Numbered from the stretch's first letter, positions 1 through 9,732 are shown. The stretch: DNA of 64,000 nucleotides from Alphaproteobacteria bacterium (GCA_013151255.1 JAADIQ010000077.1:1-64000); one strand, 5' to 3'. The notes: generated by a model from the sequence alone, not told the origin. Program-made: numbers and translations.

Positions 1-945
1 CTTGGATTTAAAAAGTTCTTCAAACCGCGCCCGCAACGGCGCGCCGGCGCGCGCGACAATCCATGGATAACGCGCCAGCTCCTTGGGCGTTGCGGATTTT
101 TTCTTCGCCAGCGGGTGGCCCCGGCGCATCATAATCGCCAGCGGGTCTTTAAATAACGGCTCCTGAACGACATCGTCGATTGGCGCCGGCGCGCGCGCGG
201 CGCCAATTAAAATATCGATATCGCCATGGCGCAGGCCCGCCAGTAACTGATCATAAGGCCCGTCGACAATGCAAATATTATGGTCCGGGAATTCACGCCC
301 ATAAGCGGGCAAAGTTTTCGGCAAAATGTAAGCCCGCGCCAGCGACATCGCGCCGATGGTCAACCTGCCGGTGTCGCGACCGTTGAGCGCGTTTAGTTCA
401 GCACGTCCAAGCTCGATTTCTGAAAAAGCAAGCTTTGCCGCGCGCACCAGAATGCGCGCCGTCGCGGTCGGGCGAATACCGGAGCGGTTCTTTTCAAACA
501 GCGTCACGCCCGACAATGATTCAAGATCGCGGGCGCGGCGGTGAATGGACGGTTGCGATACGCCGGTCTGACGCGCGGCAAGGCTGAAATTTCCGGTTTC
601 AACAACGGCAATCAGTGCATTTAACTGCGCGGCGGTCATCAACCGGTGGAAGTTTTCAAAGCCGCGCTCTTTTTCTTTCTGTGCGATTTTCAAGGTATCG
701 CGCGCGCCGGCTTCAATATAATCGAGCGCGCGTTTCACCCGGTGCAGGAAGACTTCCCCGGCCTCAGTGACAAACATCCCCGAGCTGCGCCGTATAAAGA
801 GCATTGCGCCAAGCTCAACTTCCAGCTTGGCGATCGCCTGGGTGATGGCCGGTTGCGACAGGTGCACATACGGCGAGGCGGCGTTAATGCTGTTGCGCCG
901 CGCAACCTCGCGAAAGCAATAAAAATGGCGAAGATTAATACGCAT
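1..945 (-). CDS. LysR-family regulator with two tandem HTH domains (cut by left edge)
   Basis: I translated this frame directly; it stays open for 315 codons from the ATG at 945 to the window edge, so the C-terminus is missing. Residues 1-60 form a LysR winged helix (LSQPAITQAIAKLE, then ELGAMLFIRR). A second, equally complete LysR helix follows at about 105-165 (VSQPSIHRRARDLE, then VTLFEKNRSG). The substrate-binding fold starts near 195 (GRLTIGAMSLARAY). A normal LysR protein has only one such helix. It is divergent from the exported HD protein at 1147 and probably regulates nearby catabolic genes, but the effector is unknown. Confidence 0.88.
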   Translation of the reverse strand, partial: MRINLRHFYCFREVARRNSINAASPYVHLSQPAITQAIAKLEVELGAMLFIRRSSGMFVTEAGEVFLHRVKRALDYIEAGARDTLKIAQKEKERGFENFHRLMTAAQLNALIAVVETGNFSLAARQTGVSQPSIHRRARDLESLSGVTLFEKNRSGIRPTATARILVRAAKLAFSEIELGRAELNALNGRDTGRLTIGAMSLARAYILPKTLPAYGREFPDHNICIVDGPYDQLLAGLRHGDIDILIGAARAPAPIDDVVQEPLFKDPLAIMMRRGHPLAKKKSATPKELARYPWIVARAGAPLRARFEELFKSK

Positions 946-1146
946 GGCCGCATGCCCGATTCTGATCTGAATAGGATGTATAACGAATTCTTATACCTTT
1001 TAAAATCGCCTGACTATAGGCCTGGCCGAAAATCGTTAAACTATAAGCAATAACGCCAAGCGTGAATTCTATTTGAGCAAGACTGCCATTCCCAGGTAAA
1101 ATCATCTATGATAGAAATGAATATTCACGCGAAGAGGAAAAACCAC

Positions 1147-1941
1147 ATGCCGGACCTCACCATCAATCGCCGGGCGTTGTTGACAAAGCTCGGCGGCGCA
1201 TCGGCTATCGCTGTTCTGCCCGCTGAAGCGCTCGCCGATGCGCTGGAACATGAGCTGATGGATCAGGCGGTCTATGGCCCGGAATGTTCTGAAATCGACA
1301 TCATCAAAGTCGGCCGCGATGTGCGCCGGGGCGCGGGCCAGCTTTTCGACAAAACCATTGTGCCTAAGCTTTATAAGATGCCCGAGCGCCCGACGCTGAT
1401 CGACTTTTTCAAGCTGCGTTTTTCAGACCCAACCGTTTCCCATTGCCTTAAAAGCGCAGCGCATGCGTTGAACGAAGGCCAGCCCGAGCGCAATATTATG
1501 GCGTCGCTGGTCCATGATATCGTTATCAACCTGATCAAAACCGATCACGCATGGTGGGGCGCAGACCTCATCGCGCCTTATGTCGATGAACGCATCACAT
1601 GGGGCGTGCGTCACCATCAGGCGCTGCGGTTTTATGCCGACACCGAGACCGGCTATGAATATCCGGAACTTTACCGTTGCGTCTTCGGCAAAGACTATGC
1701 GCCCGAACCCTATATTCAAAACGCCTATAACCAAGCCCGCGCACATCGCTGGTATATGGAAGCGCGGATAATAACGCTCAACGACACCTACGGATTCACG
1801 CCCGGCCCGGCGCCGGATATCGACCAGTTCACCGACATTATCGCCCGCAACTGGCGTCAGCCCGACGAAGGCCTCGGCTTCGACGACAGCCCCTCCGCGC
1901 ATATGTGGCGCACCCTCCTCAATCCCGAACGGCCGCTCTGA
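1147..1941 (+). CDS. Tat-exported HD-domain protein, PhnZ/MIOX-like
   Basis: 264 residues from the ATG at 1147, chosen because GAGGAA lies 7 bases upstream; an in-frame ATG at 1108 has no such site. The N-terminus carries a twin-arginine signal (NRRALLTKLGGASAIAVLP), implying export. The core has metal-binding spacing typical of HD-fold oxygenases and hydrolases: SHCLKSAAHAL, then LVHDI, then TDHAWWGA and VRHHQALRFY. This resembles the PhnZ/myo-inositol-oxygenase branch more than nucleotide phosphohydrolases, but the glutamate usual in that branch is not evident. The substrate is unknown. It stands alone on the plus strand, upstream of the DUF3179/dehydrogenase pair. Confidence 0.62.
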   Translation: MPDLTINRRALLTKLGGASAIAVLPAEALADALEHELMDQAVYGPECSEIDIIKVGRDVRRGAGQLFDKTIVPKLYKMPERPTLIDFFKLRFSDPTVSHCLKSAAHALNEGQPERNIMASLVHDIVINLIKTDHAWWGADLIAPYVDERITWGVRHHQALRFYADTETGYEYPELYRCVFGKDYAPEPYIQNAYNQARAHRWYMEARIITLNDTYGFTPGPAPDIDQFTDIIARNWRQPDEGLGFDDSPSAHMWRTLLNPERPL

Positions 1942-1980
1942 GCCGCGCCGCCGGTAGGGAAATATCGCTCCATTTATTGT

Positions 1981-1993
1981 TGCATCCGCAACT
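1981..1993 (-). promoter_or_regulatory. Candidate shared operator upstream of the DUF3179 gene
   Basis: TGCATCCGCAACT matches the recurring motif TGCA-N2-TGCAAC(T/C) with one change. It also sits in a GTTGC-ATCC-GCAAC inverted repeat (1979-1992). It lies about 170 bases upstream of the start at 2163. Function is inferred from the repeated occurrence only. Confidence 0.4.
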
Positions 1994-2162
1994 GAAACTG
2001 CCTACACTCCCCTCTTAATGGGGTAGTTTTGTTTCAATTTTCCCCATTGTGAGTTTCGAGCATCAGTTGCTGATGCATCTAAGTACCTTGACTGTCTCCC
2101 GGTGGCGGGGCGCCATATCCTGGGGACGGTTCAAGCAACGTAATGTCGAGGAGCAGTGAACC

Positions 2163-3389
2163 ATGACCGGTGCGGACCTGATCGCAATCTTTGCGGCGCT
2201 GATATTTGCAGCCGCCATTCTACCAGGCACGCTCGGCGTGTTGTTGATGACGTCGAAGATCGCCGCGAAAGACTGGGGCGCGCGGTTGATTTATGAAAAG
2301 GCGATGTGGCTCGCCGGCGCGGCGGCCGCGCTGATGGCGCTTAGCTGGGGGCTTGCGCTTTCCGCCGGCAATATCTCGCTATTGCTGCTCGCCGCATCGG
2401 CGTTGTTTGGCGGCGTCGCGGTGTTTGGCTTCTTCATGCACACCAAGTTTTTGTTCAAGCCGGTAACCAAGCCGCTTTATATGAGCGTTGACGAAGCGAT
2501 TGAGAAATTCGGCCCGGATGAAGAGGTTGTCGGCGTCATCGACGATAACGGCGTTGCATGGGCCTATGTGGCACGTCTTGCGCGCCGCCCGCATATTGTC
2601 GAACAGCGTCAGGGCGACAGCCCGTTCATGATGACCCACTGCATTCTTGCGCACAGCTCCATGGCCTTCGCGCTCGAAAACCAGTTCGCCGAGCCGAACA
2701 TCACCATCACTTCGGCGCTCGCCAACAATCTCGTCTTCTATGAGAAAAACACCAAATGCTCGATTGTCCAGGCCCATAACGGCTCGCCCGATGGCGCCGC
2801 GACGTTGCGCATGGTGCCGACGATTGCGGTCAGCTTGCGGACCTGGAAATCCGCCTTTGGCGACACCAAAGTCTGGTATCGCAACAAGGAATGGCGCGAT
2901 GAGTTTTACCTCAAGCTGCTCGCCCGCGCCGATGTTATCGACCCCAACAGTCCAGTTATGGTCTATCCGTTAAAGCACGGCCTTGATGAGCGCCTGGCGA
3001 TGAAATCCATGGTCACCGGCGTTGAAATCAACGAGCAATCGCGCACCTACACGCTCGATCATTCCCGCGATAACCGGCTTATTCATGACCAAATCGCCGG
3101 CGTCGACATTCTTGTGGCTTCCGGGTTTGACCTCGATCTCATCCAGGTTTTCGACCGCAAAGCAGGCGGCAAGGCGCTCACCTTCACGGCGGACGGCGAC
3201 AATCATTTCATTGACACCCAGACCGGCTCAAAGTGGAATCTGCTTGGCGAATGCATTGACGGCGAGATGAAGGGACAAAAATTGGCGCTTATTCCCCATT
3301 ACAATAAAATGTTCTGGTATGTTTGGGCCGATTACCATCCGAATACCGAGATCTATAATCCAGAAAAGCAAGCCGCCGCCGCTGCTTGA
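2163..3389 (+). CDS. DUF3179-domain membrane protein
   Basis: 408 residues. Three hydrophobic segments occupy roughly residues 5-30, 48-70 and 73-93, and a soluble domain follows. The soluble part matches the DUF3179 pattern: a DDNGVAWAYVARLARRPHIV start, an MMTHCILAHSS stretch, and a C-terminal WNLLGECIDGEMKGQKLALI followed by FWYVWADYHPNT. The Cys and His in THCILAH and the terminal W...HP are the usual conserved features. No catalytic activity is established for this family to my knowledge. A GAGGAG site precedes the ATG. The aldehyde dehydrogenase starts 13 bases after the stop, so the two genes are probably co-transcribed. Confidence 0.82.
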   Translation: MTGADLIAIFAALIFAAAILPGTLGVLLMTSKIAAKDWGARLIYEKAMWLAGAAAALMALSWGLALSAGNISLLLLAASALFGGVAVFGFFMHTKFLFKPVTKPLYMSVDEAIEKFGPDEEVVGVIDDNGVAWAYVARLARRPHIVEQRQGDSPFMMTHCILAHSSMAFALENQFAEPNITITSALANNLVFYEKNTKCSIVQAHNGSPDGAATLRMVPTIAVSLRTWKSAFGDTKVWYRNKEWRDEFYLKLLARADVIDPNSPVMVYPLKHGLDERLAMKSMVTGVEINEQSRTYTLDHSRDNRLIHDQIAGVDILVASGFDLDLIQVFDRKAGGKALTFTADGDNHFIDTQTGSKWNLLGECIDGEMKGQKLALIPHYNKMFWYVWADYHPNTEIYNPEKQAAAAA

Positions 3390-3402
3390 ACAAGGTTCTA
3401 AA

Positions 3403-4908
3403 ATGCCGCCTGAAGGAAATACGCAACCCGGAACGACAACCAAGCCGCGGCGAATACATAACTTTATTGACGGCGCGTATGTTGAAAGCGCCGGCGCCAA
3501 AACCTTCGAAAGCCGCTGTCCGGCCGACAACGCTGTTGTCGCCATTGTCGATGAAGCCTCGCGCGCCGATGTTGAACGCGCGGTTTTGTCTGCGCGCGCA
3601 GCGCTCGACGGGCCATGGGGCAAAATCAGCCTTGATGAGCGCGCCGCTATCCTCCACCGTGTCGCCGACCTTATTGACGAACGCGCGGCGGAATTCGCTG
3701 ACGCTGAAATCAGCGATACCGGCAAACTAATCGGCCCGACCCTTAAGGGCGAGATCCCCCGCGGCGCGATGCAGTTCCGTGTTTTTGCCGACATCGCAAA
3801 AGACGGGTTTGCAATGGCGTCGATTGCCTCGCAAACACCCATGGGCAAGGCCACCAACTATCCCGAACGCGCGCCGAAAGGCGTCATCGCTGCGATTTGT
3901 CCGTGGAACTTACCCTTCGTGTTGTCGACCTGGAAAATTGCGCCGGCGCTTGCTTGCGGCAATACGCTGGTCGTCAAACCATCGGAAGAAACACCGATGA
4001 CGGCGACGCTGCTTGGCCAGGTGATGAATGATGCGGGCGTGCCGGCGGGGGTTTATAATGTGGTCAATGGGTTTGGCGCCGCCTCAACAGGCGAATTTCT
4101 CAGCACCCATCCCGGCGTCAACGCCATCACCTTCACCGGAGAAACCCGCACCGGCGCAGCGATTATGGCGGGCACCGCTGACGGCATAAAAGATATCTCG
4201 CTGGAGCTGGGCGGGAAAAACCCTGGCGTCATTTTCGCCGATTGTGACTTTGACAAGGCGGTGGCTGGCGCCGCCGCGTCAGTGTTTCACAATTGCGGAC
4301 AGGTATGTCTGTGCACTGAGCGACTATATGTCGAGCGGGCAATCTTTGACAAATTCGTCGTCGCGCTAAAGGCCAAAGCCGAAGCGCTCAAACCCGGTGA
4401 TCCGCGCGACCCGGCAACCACGCTGGCGCCCTTGGTCAGCCTCGGCCATCGCGAAAAAGTGCTGAGCTATTTTGAGGCCGCGCGCGCCGATGGCGCAACG
4501 GTAGTCGCCGGCGGCGGAATTCCGAAAACAGACGGGCAATTTTCCGATGGCGCCTGGATTGAGCCGACCATCTGGACCGGACTTTCGGAGGCCTCCCGCG
4601 TCGTAAAAGAGGAAGTCTTTGGGCCGGTCTGTCATATCCAGCCGTTTGACCACGAAGACGAGGCCGTCGCCTATGCCAATGACAGCGATTATGGGCTGGC
4701 TGCGACAGTCTGGTCCGGCGACAACGCCCGCGCGCGCCGCGTCGCGTCGCGCATTGAGGCCGGCGTCGTCTGGGTCAATGGCTGGATGATCCGCGAACTG
4801 CGCTCGCCCTTTGGCGGTTTTAAACAGTCAGGCATTGGCCGCGAAGGCGGCGAGTTTTCACTTGATTTCTATACGGAAATTCGCAACGTCTGCGTTAACG
4901 AAGGCTAA
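3403..4908 (+). CDS. NAD-dependent aldehyde dehydrogenase, 2-hydroxymuconic-semialdehyde type
   Basis: 501 residues from the ATG at 3403, which has AAGG 7 bases upstream; the longer frame from 3319 would overlap the upstream gene. Catalytic residues fall at the canonical positions: Glu268 in LELGGKNP and Cys302 in NCGQVCLCTERLYVE. ICPWNLPFVLSTWKIAPALA and FTGETRTGAAI are the substrate and NAD-binding segments. The sequence around Cys302 is closest to the family that oxidises 2-hydroxymuconic semialdehyde in meta-cleavage of catechols, although no catechol 2,3-dioxygenase is in the window. Substrate therefore remains open; general aldehyde oxidation is certain. Confidence 0.88.
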   Translation: MPPEGNTQPGTTTKPRRIHNFIDGAYVESAGAKTFESRCPADNAVVAIVDEASRADVERAVLSARAALDGPWGKISLDERAAILHRVADLIDERAAEFADAEISDTGKLIGPTLKGEIPRGAMQFRVFADIAKDGFAMASIASQTPMGKATNYPERAPKGVIAAICPWNLPFVLSTWKIAPALACGNTLVVKPSEETPMTATLLGQVMNDAGVPAGVYNVVNGFGAASTGEFLSTHPGVNAITFTGETRTGAAIMAGTADGIKDISLELGGKNPGVIFADCDFDKAVAGAAASVFHNCGQVCLCTERLYVERAIFDKFVVALKAKAEALKPGDPRDPATTLAPLVSLGHREKVLSYFEAARADGATVVAGGGIPKTDGQFSDGAWIEPTIWTGLSEASRVVKEEVFGPVCHIQPFDHEDEAVAYANDSDYGLAATVWSGDNARARRVASRIEAGVVWVNGWMIRELRSPFGGFKQSGIGREGGEFSLDFYTEIRNVCVNEG

Positions 4909-4935
4909 GCCCGCCACCGTTCAGCCGCGACGTAC

Positions 4936-6822
4936 TCACTCATGCCACGCCACCGCATCAGCGCCAGGCCCGCGCTTGGCGATAACCACATCAAGCACAA
5001 AAGACCGCCCCTCACTCCCGGCGCGCACCGCGCGCGCCAGCGCCGCCGCCAAATTTCCCGGCTCGCTCACGCGCTCACCTTCAACGCCGTAACCAGACGC
5101 CATCGCGACGTGATCAATCGCCGGATCGTCAAGATTGATGCCGATATATCGCCCGGTCTTTGCGCCGCGACCTTGAAGGCCGGCAATCGCCCAGCGGTTG
5201 GCCTGATAGGCGAGGTTGTTAAAGATGATAACGACAATCGCCTTGTTGTGACGCTGCGCGGTCCACAAGGCCTGTAAGCCAAACTGAAAACTGCCGTCGC
5301 CGACCAGTGCGTATACGGATTTATCCGGCGCGGCGAATTTCGCGCCAAGCGCCGCGCCGACACCCCAGCCAAGGCTGCCGCCGGAAGAAATCAAATGTCG
5401 CCGACCGCCATTTTCCTGGTCGAACTGAACATGCTCCCAGATATATCGGTCGGAGCTCACCCCTTCGGTAACGACGATAGCGGCGGGTTCAATCGCGCGG
5501 TCAATTTCTGCGGCGAGGCGCTCCGGCGCGATGGGCGCATCATCCCAGACCTTTTTCAAAGTAGAAATAATTGGTGTACGAACTTTCACCTTTAGCGCCT
5601 CGCCTTCACGCCGGCGGCGTTCAATCACCGCATCGTCAAGCGTCATCGCACTGAGGCGCTGGTCGATACCGGCAAGCGTGAGGCGCGCATCGGCATAAAT
5701 CAGATGGTCAACCGGATAGCCGCGCGTGAGATGTTCCTCGCGCACGCCGATTTCGATAATCTGCGCTTGTTCCGGGATAAGCGGGTGGCCGCGCCGCGCA
5801 AGCGACAGCCGCGAGGCGCCGGCCAGAACCACAACATCGAACGCCGTTTGCGGGCGAATGCGCGCACGCATCGCGCCGAGATATCGCGGATGGCTGGAGG
5901 CAAACCCCATCGCCGAACGGCTCGAGGATGTATCACCGCTCACCACCGCGCCGAGCCGGTCGGCGATCGCGGCGAGCTCTTTCAGCCCACCCCAACGCGG
6001 CAATTCCGCGCCGGCGACAAGAAGCGGGTTGCGCGCCCGCGCCAACATCGCGGCGGCGCGCTCAATATCGTCACTGCCAGGATGAAGCGGCCCGGCTGGC
6101 GCTGAACGCGCCGCCGGAATAATCCGCGTCTTGGCGATTTTGCCACTCCAGACATCGGCATTAACGCCGAGGAAAACCGGGCCCGGCGGCGTCGCTGACG
6201 CCAGGCGCAACGACCGGCGCAGCGAGGTTGCGAGATTGTCCGGATTGCTCGCCCGGAAGGAGAGCTTGGTGTAAAGCTCCGCAATTGATTCCACTTTTGC
6301 GGTTTCCGTAAAGACGCCAAGATTTTCGCCGCTGCTGGCGCTGAAACCGACCGATATCACCATCGGCGAATTATCCGCATGCGCATTGACGATAAGCCCG
6401 AGCGCATTGGCCGCGCCGGTGATCGAATGGACGTTCACAAAAGCAGTCTTACCGGTAACGCGCGCATACCCGTCCGCCATCGCCACAACCGGGCCTTCAT
6501 GCAGGCCCAGCACATATTGAATATCCGGGTAATCAACCAACGCATCGACAAACCCCGCCTCATAGGCGCCGGTATTGCCAAACACATGAGTGACGCCCCA
6601 GGCGCGCAAAGTCTCGCAGGTTATTTTGCCGCCGGTAGCGTTTTTGAGCGTGATGAAACCCCCGCCCGGCGGCAGCGCATCAACATCCGCGTTCTGCGCT
6701 GAGGCCGCGCCAACCAACTGGCTCGCCGCCGCGGCGCTCACCCCGGCCGCTTTCGTCAGAACGAGAAACTGGCGCCGCGAAAGATCGCCATTCACCAAAC
6801 CAAACGTCGCCTCACGGAGCAT
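4936..6822 (-). CDS. TPP-dependent decarboxylase-like enzyme with a Tat signal
   Basis: 628 residues. The N-terminus reads SRRQFLVLTKAAGVSAAAAS and ends AASAQ, a twin-arginine signal with an Ala-X-Ala cleavage site. The three domains of the acetolactate-synthase/benzoylformate-decarboxylase superfamily follow: a PYR domain with the cofactor glutamate in LHEGPVVAMADGYARVTGK near residue 107, a central domain, and a PP domain with GDGSFQFG near 505 and the closing IIFNNLAYQANRW. Export of a TPP enzyme is unusual; Tat carries folded cofactor proteins, so it is feasible. The substrate is probably a 2-oxo acid such as an aryl-glyoxylate (inference). The gene sits upstream of a TonB receptor in the same orientation's downstream direction, separated from it by a terminator. 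Confidence 0.85.
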   Translation of the reverse strand: MLREATFGLVNGDLSRRQFLVLTKAAGVSAAAASQLVGAASAQNADVDALPPGGGFITLKNATGGKITCETLRAWGVTHVFGNTGAYEAGFVDALVDYPDIQYVLGLHEGPVVAMADGYARVTGKTAFVNVHSITGAANALGLIVNAHADNSPMVISVGFSASSGENLGVFTETAKVESIAELYTKLSFRASNPDNLATSLRRSLRLASATPPGPVFLGVNADVWSGKIAKTRIIPAARSAPAGPLHPGSDDIERAAAMLARARNPLLVAGAELPRWGGLKELAAIADRLGAVVSGDTSSSRSAMGFASSHPRYLGAMRARIRPQTAFDVVVLAGASRLSLARRGHPLIPEQAQIIEIGVREEHLTRGYPVDHLIYADARLTLAGIDQRLSAMTLDDAVIERRRREGEALKVKVRTPIISTLKKVWDDAPIAPERLAAEIDRAIEPAAIVVTEGVSSDRYIWEHVQFDQENGGRRHLISSGGSLGWGVGAALGAKFAAPDKSVYALVGDGSFQFGLQALWTAQRHNKAIVVIIFNNLAYQANRWAIAGLQGRGAKTGRYIGINLDDPAIDHVAMASGYGVEGERVSEPGNLAAALARAVRAGSEGRSFVLDVVIAKRGPGADAVAWHE

Positions 6823-6851
6823 TGCGTAGTTTCCTTTTTTGAAAGGGCTCT

Positions 6852-6891
6852 AAAAATAACGCCGGGAGCGATTTTCATCATTCCCGGCGCC
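6852..6891 (-). terminator. Rho-independent terminator after the TonB receptor gene
   Basis: Read on the minus strand, CGCCGGGA pairs with TCCCGGCG around a 14-base loop (6860-6867 with 6882-6889) and is followed by TTATTTTTA. It lies 30 bases past the receptor's stop codon and before the start of the TPP gene, so it separates the two units. Confidence 0.7.
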
Positions 6892-6919
6892 AAGTCTAAT
6901 CCGAATCGGTCAATGCAGA

Positions 6920-9616
6920 TCAGAATTCTTTCTGGAACGTCACGCCCCACATCCGCGGCGGGCCGAATAAGGCTTGCGCAGTACCGCCGCCCGGGAAACC
7001 GCCAACCCCGCCGCCGGCGCCATCAATGCCGAAGGTGCGGATGATCGGATTAAACCGGCGGAACGCCGCATAACGTTCATTGGTGAGGTTGCGCACCCAG
7101 AAGAACGCTTCCCAGCCATTTTCATGACTGACATAACCAAGCCGGGCGTTGAGAAGATTGTAGGCGCCCTCGGTCACGACATCTTCAAGCGGGCTGCCAA
7201 CCTCGACCAGCTCGTGCAGGATGGAGCCGGTGTAAGACCAGCTCAGCCGCATCACCATATCGCCATTGTTGGTAATCGGGCGTTGGTATGTCACCGCCGC
7301 ATTGGCCGTCACTTCCGGCGACAGCGGGAAACGCTGGCCGATAAAGCCTTCGCCCACCACCTCTTCAACGCCGCCGGTCTGGTCCGCAATCGGAACGCCG
7401 CTCTGGATTTCGCTAAACGCCGTACCGATGCCGCCAGTGAATGTCAGCTCATCCGTTAGCTGAGCAAAAATATCGGCTTCAAAACCCCAAACTTGCGAGT
7501 CCGGCACATTAAGAATGATAATCCCGGTCGCCAGACGCGTGATGCCCTGCTGGCGGTTATTATAGTCTGTAAGATAGCCGGAAAGATTGACCCGCGCGCG
7601 ACCGCCGGCAAAGCTTGTTTTAACGCCGCCTTCATAGACATTCACCGTTTCCGGATCAAAAGCGATATTCGCCGGCGCCGCATTCGGATCGGCTGAGCGA
7701 TTGATGATTTCAGCGATGATCTCATCTTTAGTCGGCGGACGGCCCAGGCTTCCCGTCAGCGAGCCGATAACGCCGCCAACATTGGCCGGGCTGCCGATAA
7801 TAAAGCCGCGAAATGCGGTGATGTTTTCACCCTGGGTGATATCGAACTGGAACCCGCCGGATTTAAAGCCGCGTGAATATTTCGCATAGGCGGTGATGTT
7901 GTCATTGGGCTGCCAGGTCAACGACGCGGTGCCGGAAAACTCATTGTCGCTGCGTGACCGCACGGTGGTAAATGACGGCCGCAGGATATTGATCATCCCG
8001 ATCTGCGTCATGTTGAGGTTTTTGTCTTCCCAAGTGTGGCGGATGCCGCCGGTGAGGGTAAGCGTTTCCGTGAGACGGAAATTGGAATGCAAGAACACCG
8101 AGATGGATTCTGTTTTCAACGTCCCCTGTTCACGCACGCCGATTGTATCGGGCACGCCCGCCGCCGTCACCGGACCGAGGTCTGGTTCAAATCCGAAAGG
8201 CAGGAAGAAGTCCTCCGCCTGACCGCCAGGCAGGAATCGCCCCGCAGCAATGAGGTCAGGGTTGGTGCAACCGATGGTCGCTTCATTGGCGCCAAAGACC
8301 GTGACGTTTTCGTTGAAGACGCCGTTGGCGTTGAGATCAAAATCCCAAACCGGCAAGCCATTAGCGTCAAAGCCCGACAGGCGCGACGTGGTTTCAAATG
8401 GCGGCGGCGGCGGGAAACCGCGGAAGGTCGATGTAGTGACGCCTGAAGTACAACCGGCCAGAATATCTTGCGGGAAAAACCGGGTCTCCGAACTCGAATT
8501 CTGATTTTGGGTGAGATAAAACGCACCGGCGATAAAATCAAACCGCTTGCCGGCGGGAGAGGCAATGCGAATTTCGCCGGACCATTGGTCGAGGTCTTCC
8601 TGCAACTGCGTGTCCGACAGGCGTTGGCGCGTCGTGTCGCCGTCAAACAGGCTGACAATATCGTTGGCGCGATAGGCCCCGACGCCGGTCAACAAAAATT
8701 CGCCCGGCAGATCGAGGTTGAATTCCAGCGACGTGCCCCAAAGGTCGCGGTTGGAAGTCGAGGCGGAATCGATATCGACAATGCCTTCCGCCAAATCAAC
8801 AAATGCCGGTTGCTTTAGATCATTGGGATCGTCGTTGATCTGGCGAACAAAATCACGCTCTTCCTTGAAGCGGTCGATTGACCAATAGAGCTCAAGACTG
8901 TCGGTCGGCCGCGCAATCGCCTGGAACCGGCCGGACCAGTTGTCCTCACCGTTAAAGCGGCGATTATCGAACGCATTTTCAATCCAGCCGTCCTGACGCT
9001 CAACGGCGATGGTTGATCGCGTCAACAGCCTGTCATTGATCGGCACGTTGATGGCGCCGGCGGCATATCCGCGCTCATAGTTGCCGGCTTCCAGCTTTAA
9101 TTCCCCGCCAAACTCTTCGGTCGGTTTCTTGGTTGTGATGTTGACCGCGCCGGCAATTGTGTTGGCGCCAAAGAACGTGCCTTGCGGCCCGCGCAGGACT
9201 TCAACTTGCTGGACGCCGAACAGGCCAGTGTCGAAAGATGCAGACCGCCCGGTCAAGACGCCATCGACATAGACCGTCGCGCCGGATGCCTCGCCGACCA
9301 CGAACTGGTTGGTAATGCCGCGTACGGAGAAGTTACCCAGCACCGAGCCCTGATTGAGGAAGCTGAAATTCGGCACGCTCTCAACCACATCCGCTAGCGA
9401 TGTCGCGCCTGAACGCCGCAAATCCAGCTCGCTTTGTGCGGCAAGAGAGATCGGCACATCTTGCGCGGATTCTTCGCGCCGTTGCGCGGTGACGGTAATG
9501 ACGTCGCGCGCCGCCGCCGCGCGATCCTGGCCCAACGCCGCTGGCGCCAGCGCCAACGGAATAACCAGCGCCGAGACCCCGGCCAATAATATGGATTTCC
9601 TGAACTGCCGTTTCAT
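6920..9616 (-). CDS. TonB-dependent outer-membrane receptor
   Basis: 898 residues from the ATG at 9616, which has GGGAGGA 6 bases upstream; the longer open frame to 9715 adds a non-signal-like leader. A signal peptide (ILLAGVSALVIPLALAPAALG) precedes ITVTAQRREESAQDVPISL, the usual start of the plug. The plug runs to about residue 180 and includes VEVLRGPQGTFFGANTIAGA. The barrel ends in the expected aromatic residue (VTFQKEF). It belongs to the large class without a recognisable TonB-linked transducer domain. The ligand is unknown; its neighbours suggest aromatic or aryl-acid uptake. A copy of the shared motif lies at 9733-9745. Confidence 0.92.
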   Translation of the reverse strand: MKRQFRKSILLAGVSALVIPLALAPAALGQDRAAAARDVITVTAQRREESAQDVPISLAAQSELDLRRSGATSLADVVESVPNFSFLNQGSVLGNFSVRGITNQFVVGEASGATVYVDGVLTGRSASFDTGLFGVQQVEVLRGPQGTFFGANTIAGAVNITTKKPTEEFGGELKLEAGNYERGYAAGAINVPINDRLLTRSTIAVERQDGWIENAFDNRRFNGEDNWSGRFQAIARPTDSLELYWSIDRFKEERDFVRQINDDPNDLKQPAFVDLAEGIVDIDSASTSNRDLWGTSLEFNLDLPGEFLLTGVGAYRANDIVSLFDGDTTRQRLSDTQLQEDLDQWSGEIRIASPAGKRFDFIAGAFYLTQNQNSSSETRFFPQDILAGCTSGVTTSTFRGFPPPPPFETTSRLSGFDANGLPVWDFDLNANGVFNENVTVFGANEATIGCTNPDLIAAGRFLPGGQAEDFFLPFGFEPDLGPVTAAGVPDTIGVREQGTLKTESISVFLHSNFRLTETLTLTGGIRHTWEDKNLNMTQIGMINILRPSFTTVRSRSDNEFSGTASLTWQPNDNITAYAKYSRGFKSGGFQFDITQGENITAFRGFIIGSPANVGGVIGSLTGSLGRPPTKDEIIAEIINRSADPNAAPANIAFDPETVNVYEGGVKTSFAGGRARVNLSGYLTDYNNRQQGITRLATGIIILNVPDSQVWGFEADIFAQLTDELTFTGGIGTAFSEIQSGVPIADQTGGVEEVVGEGFIGQRFPLSPEVTANAAVTYQRPITNNGDMVMRLSWSYTGSILHELVEVGSPLEDVVTEGAYNLLNARLGYVSHENGWEAFFWVRNLTNERYAAFRRFNPIIRTFGIDGAGGGVGGFPGGGTAQALFGPPRMWGVTFQKEF

Positions 9617-9732
9617 CGTAATCCTCCCTAGTGCGCAAAATTCTTTTAGCCCGCCGCGCATTCTCCCGCCCCATACGCAACATGATATGCCAGCTTGGTC
9701 GCAAGCCTGCGACAAGATATCAACAACATACT

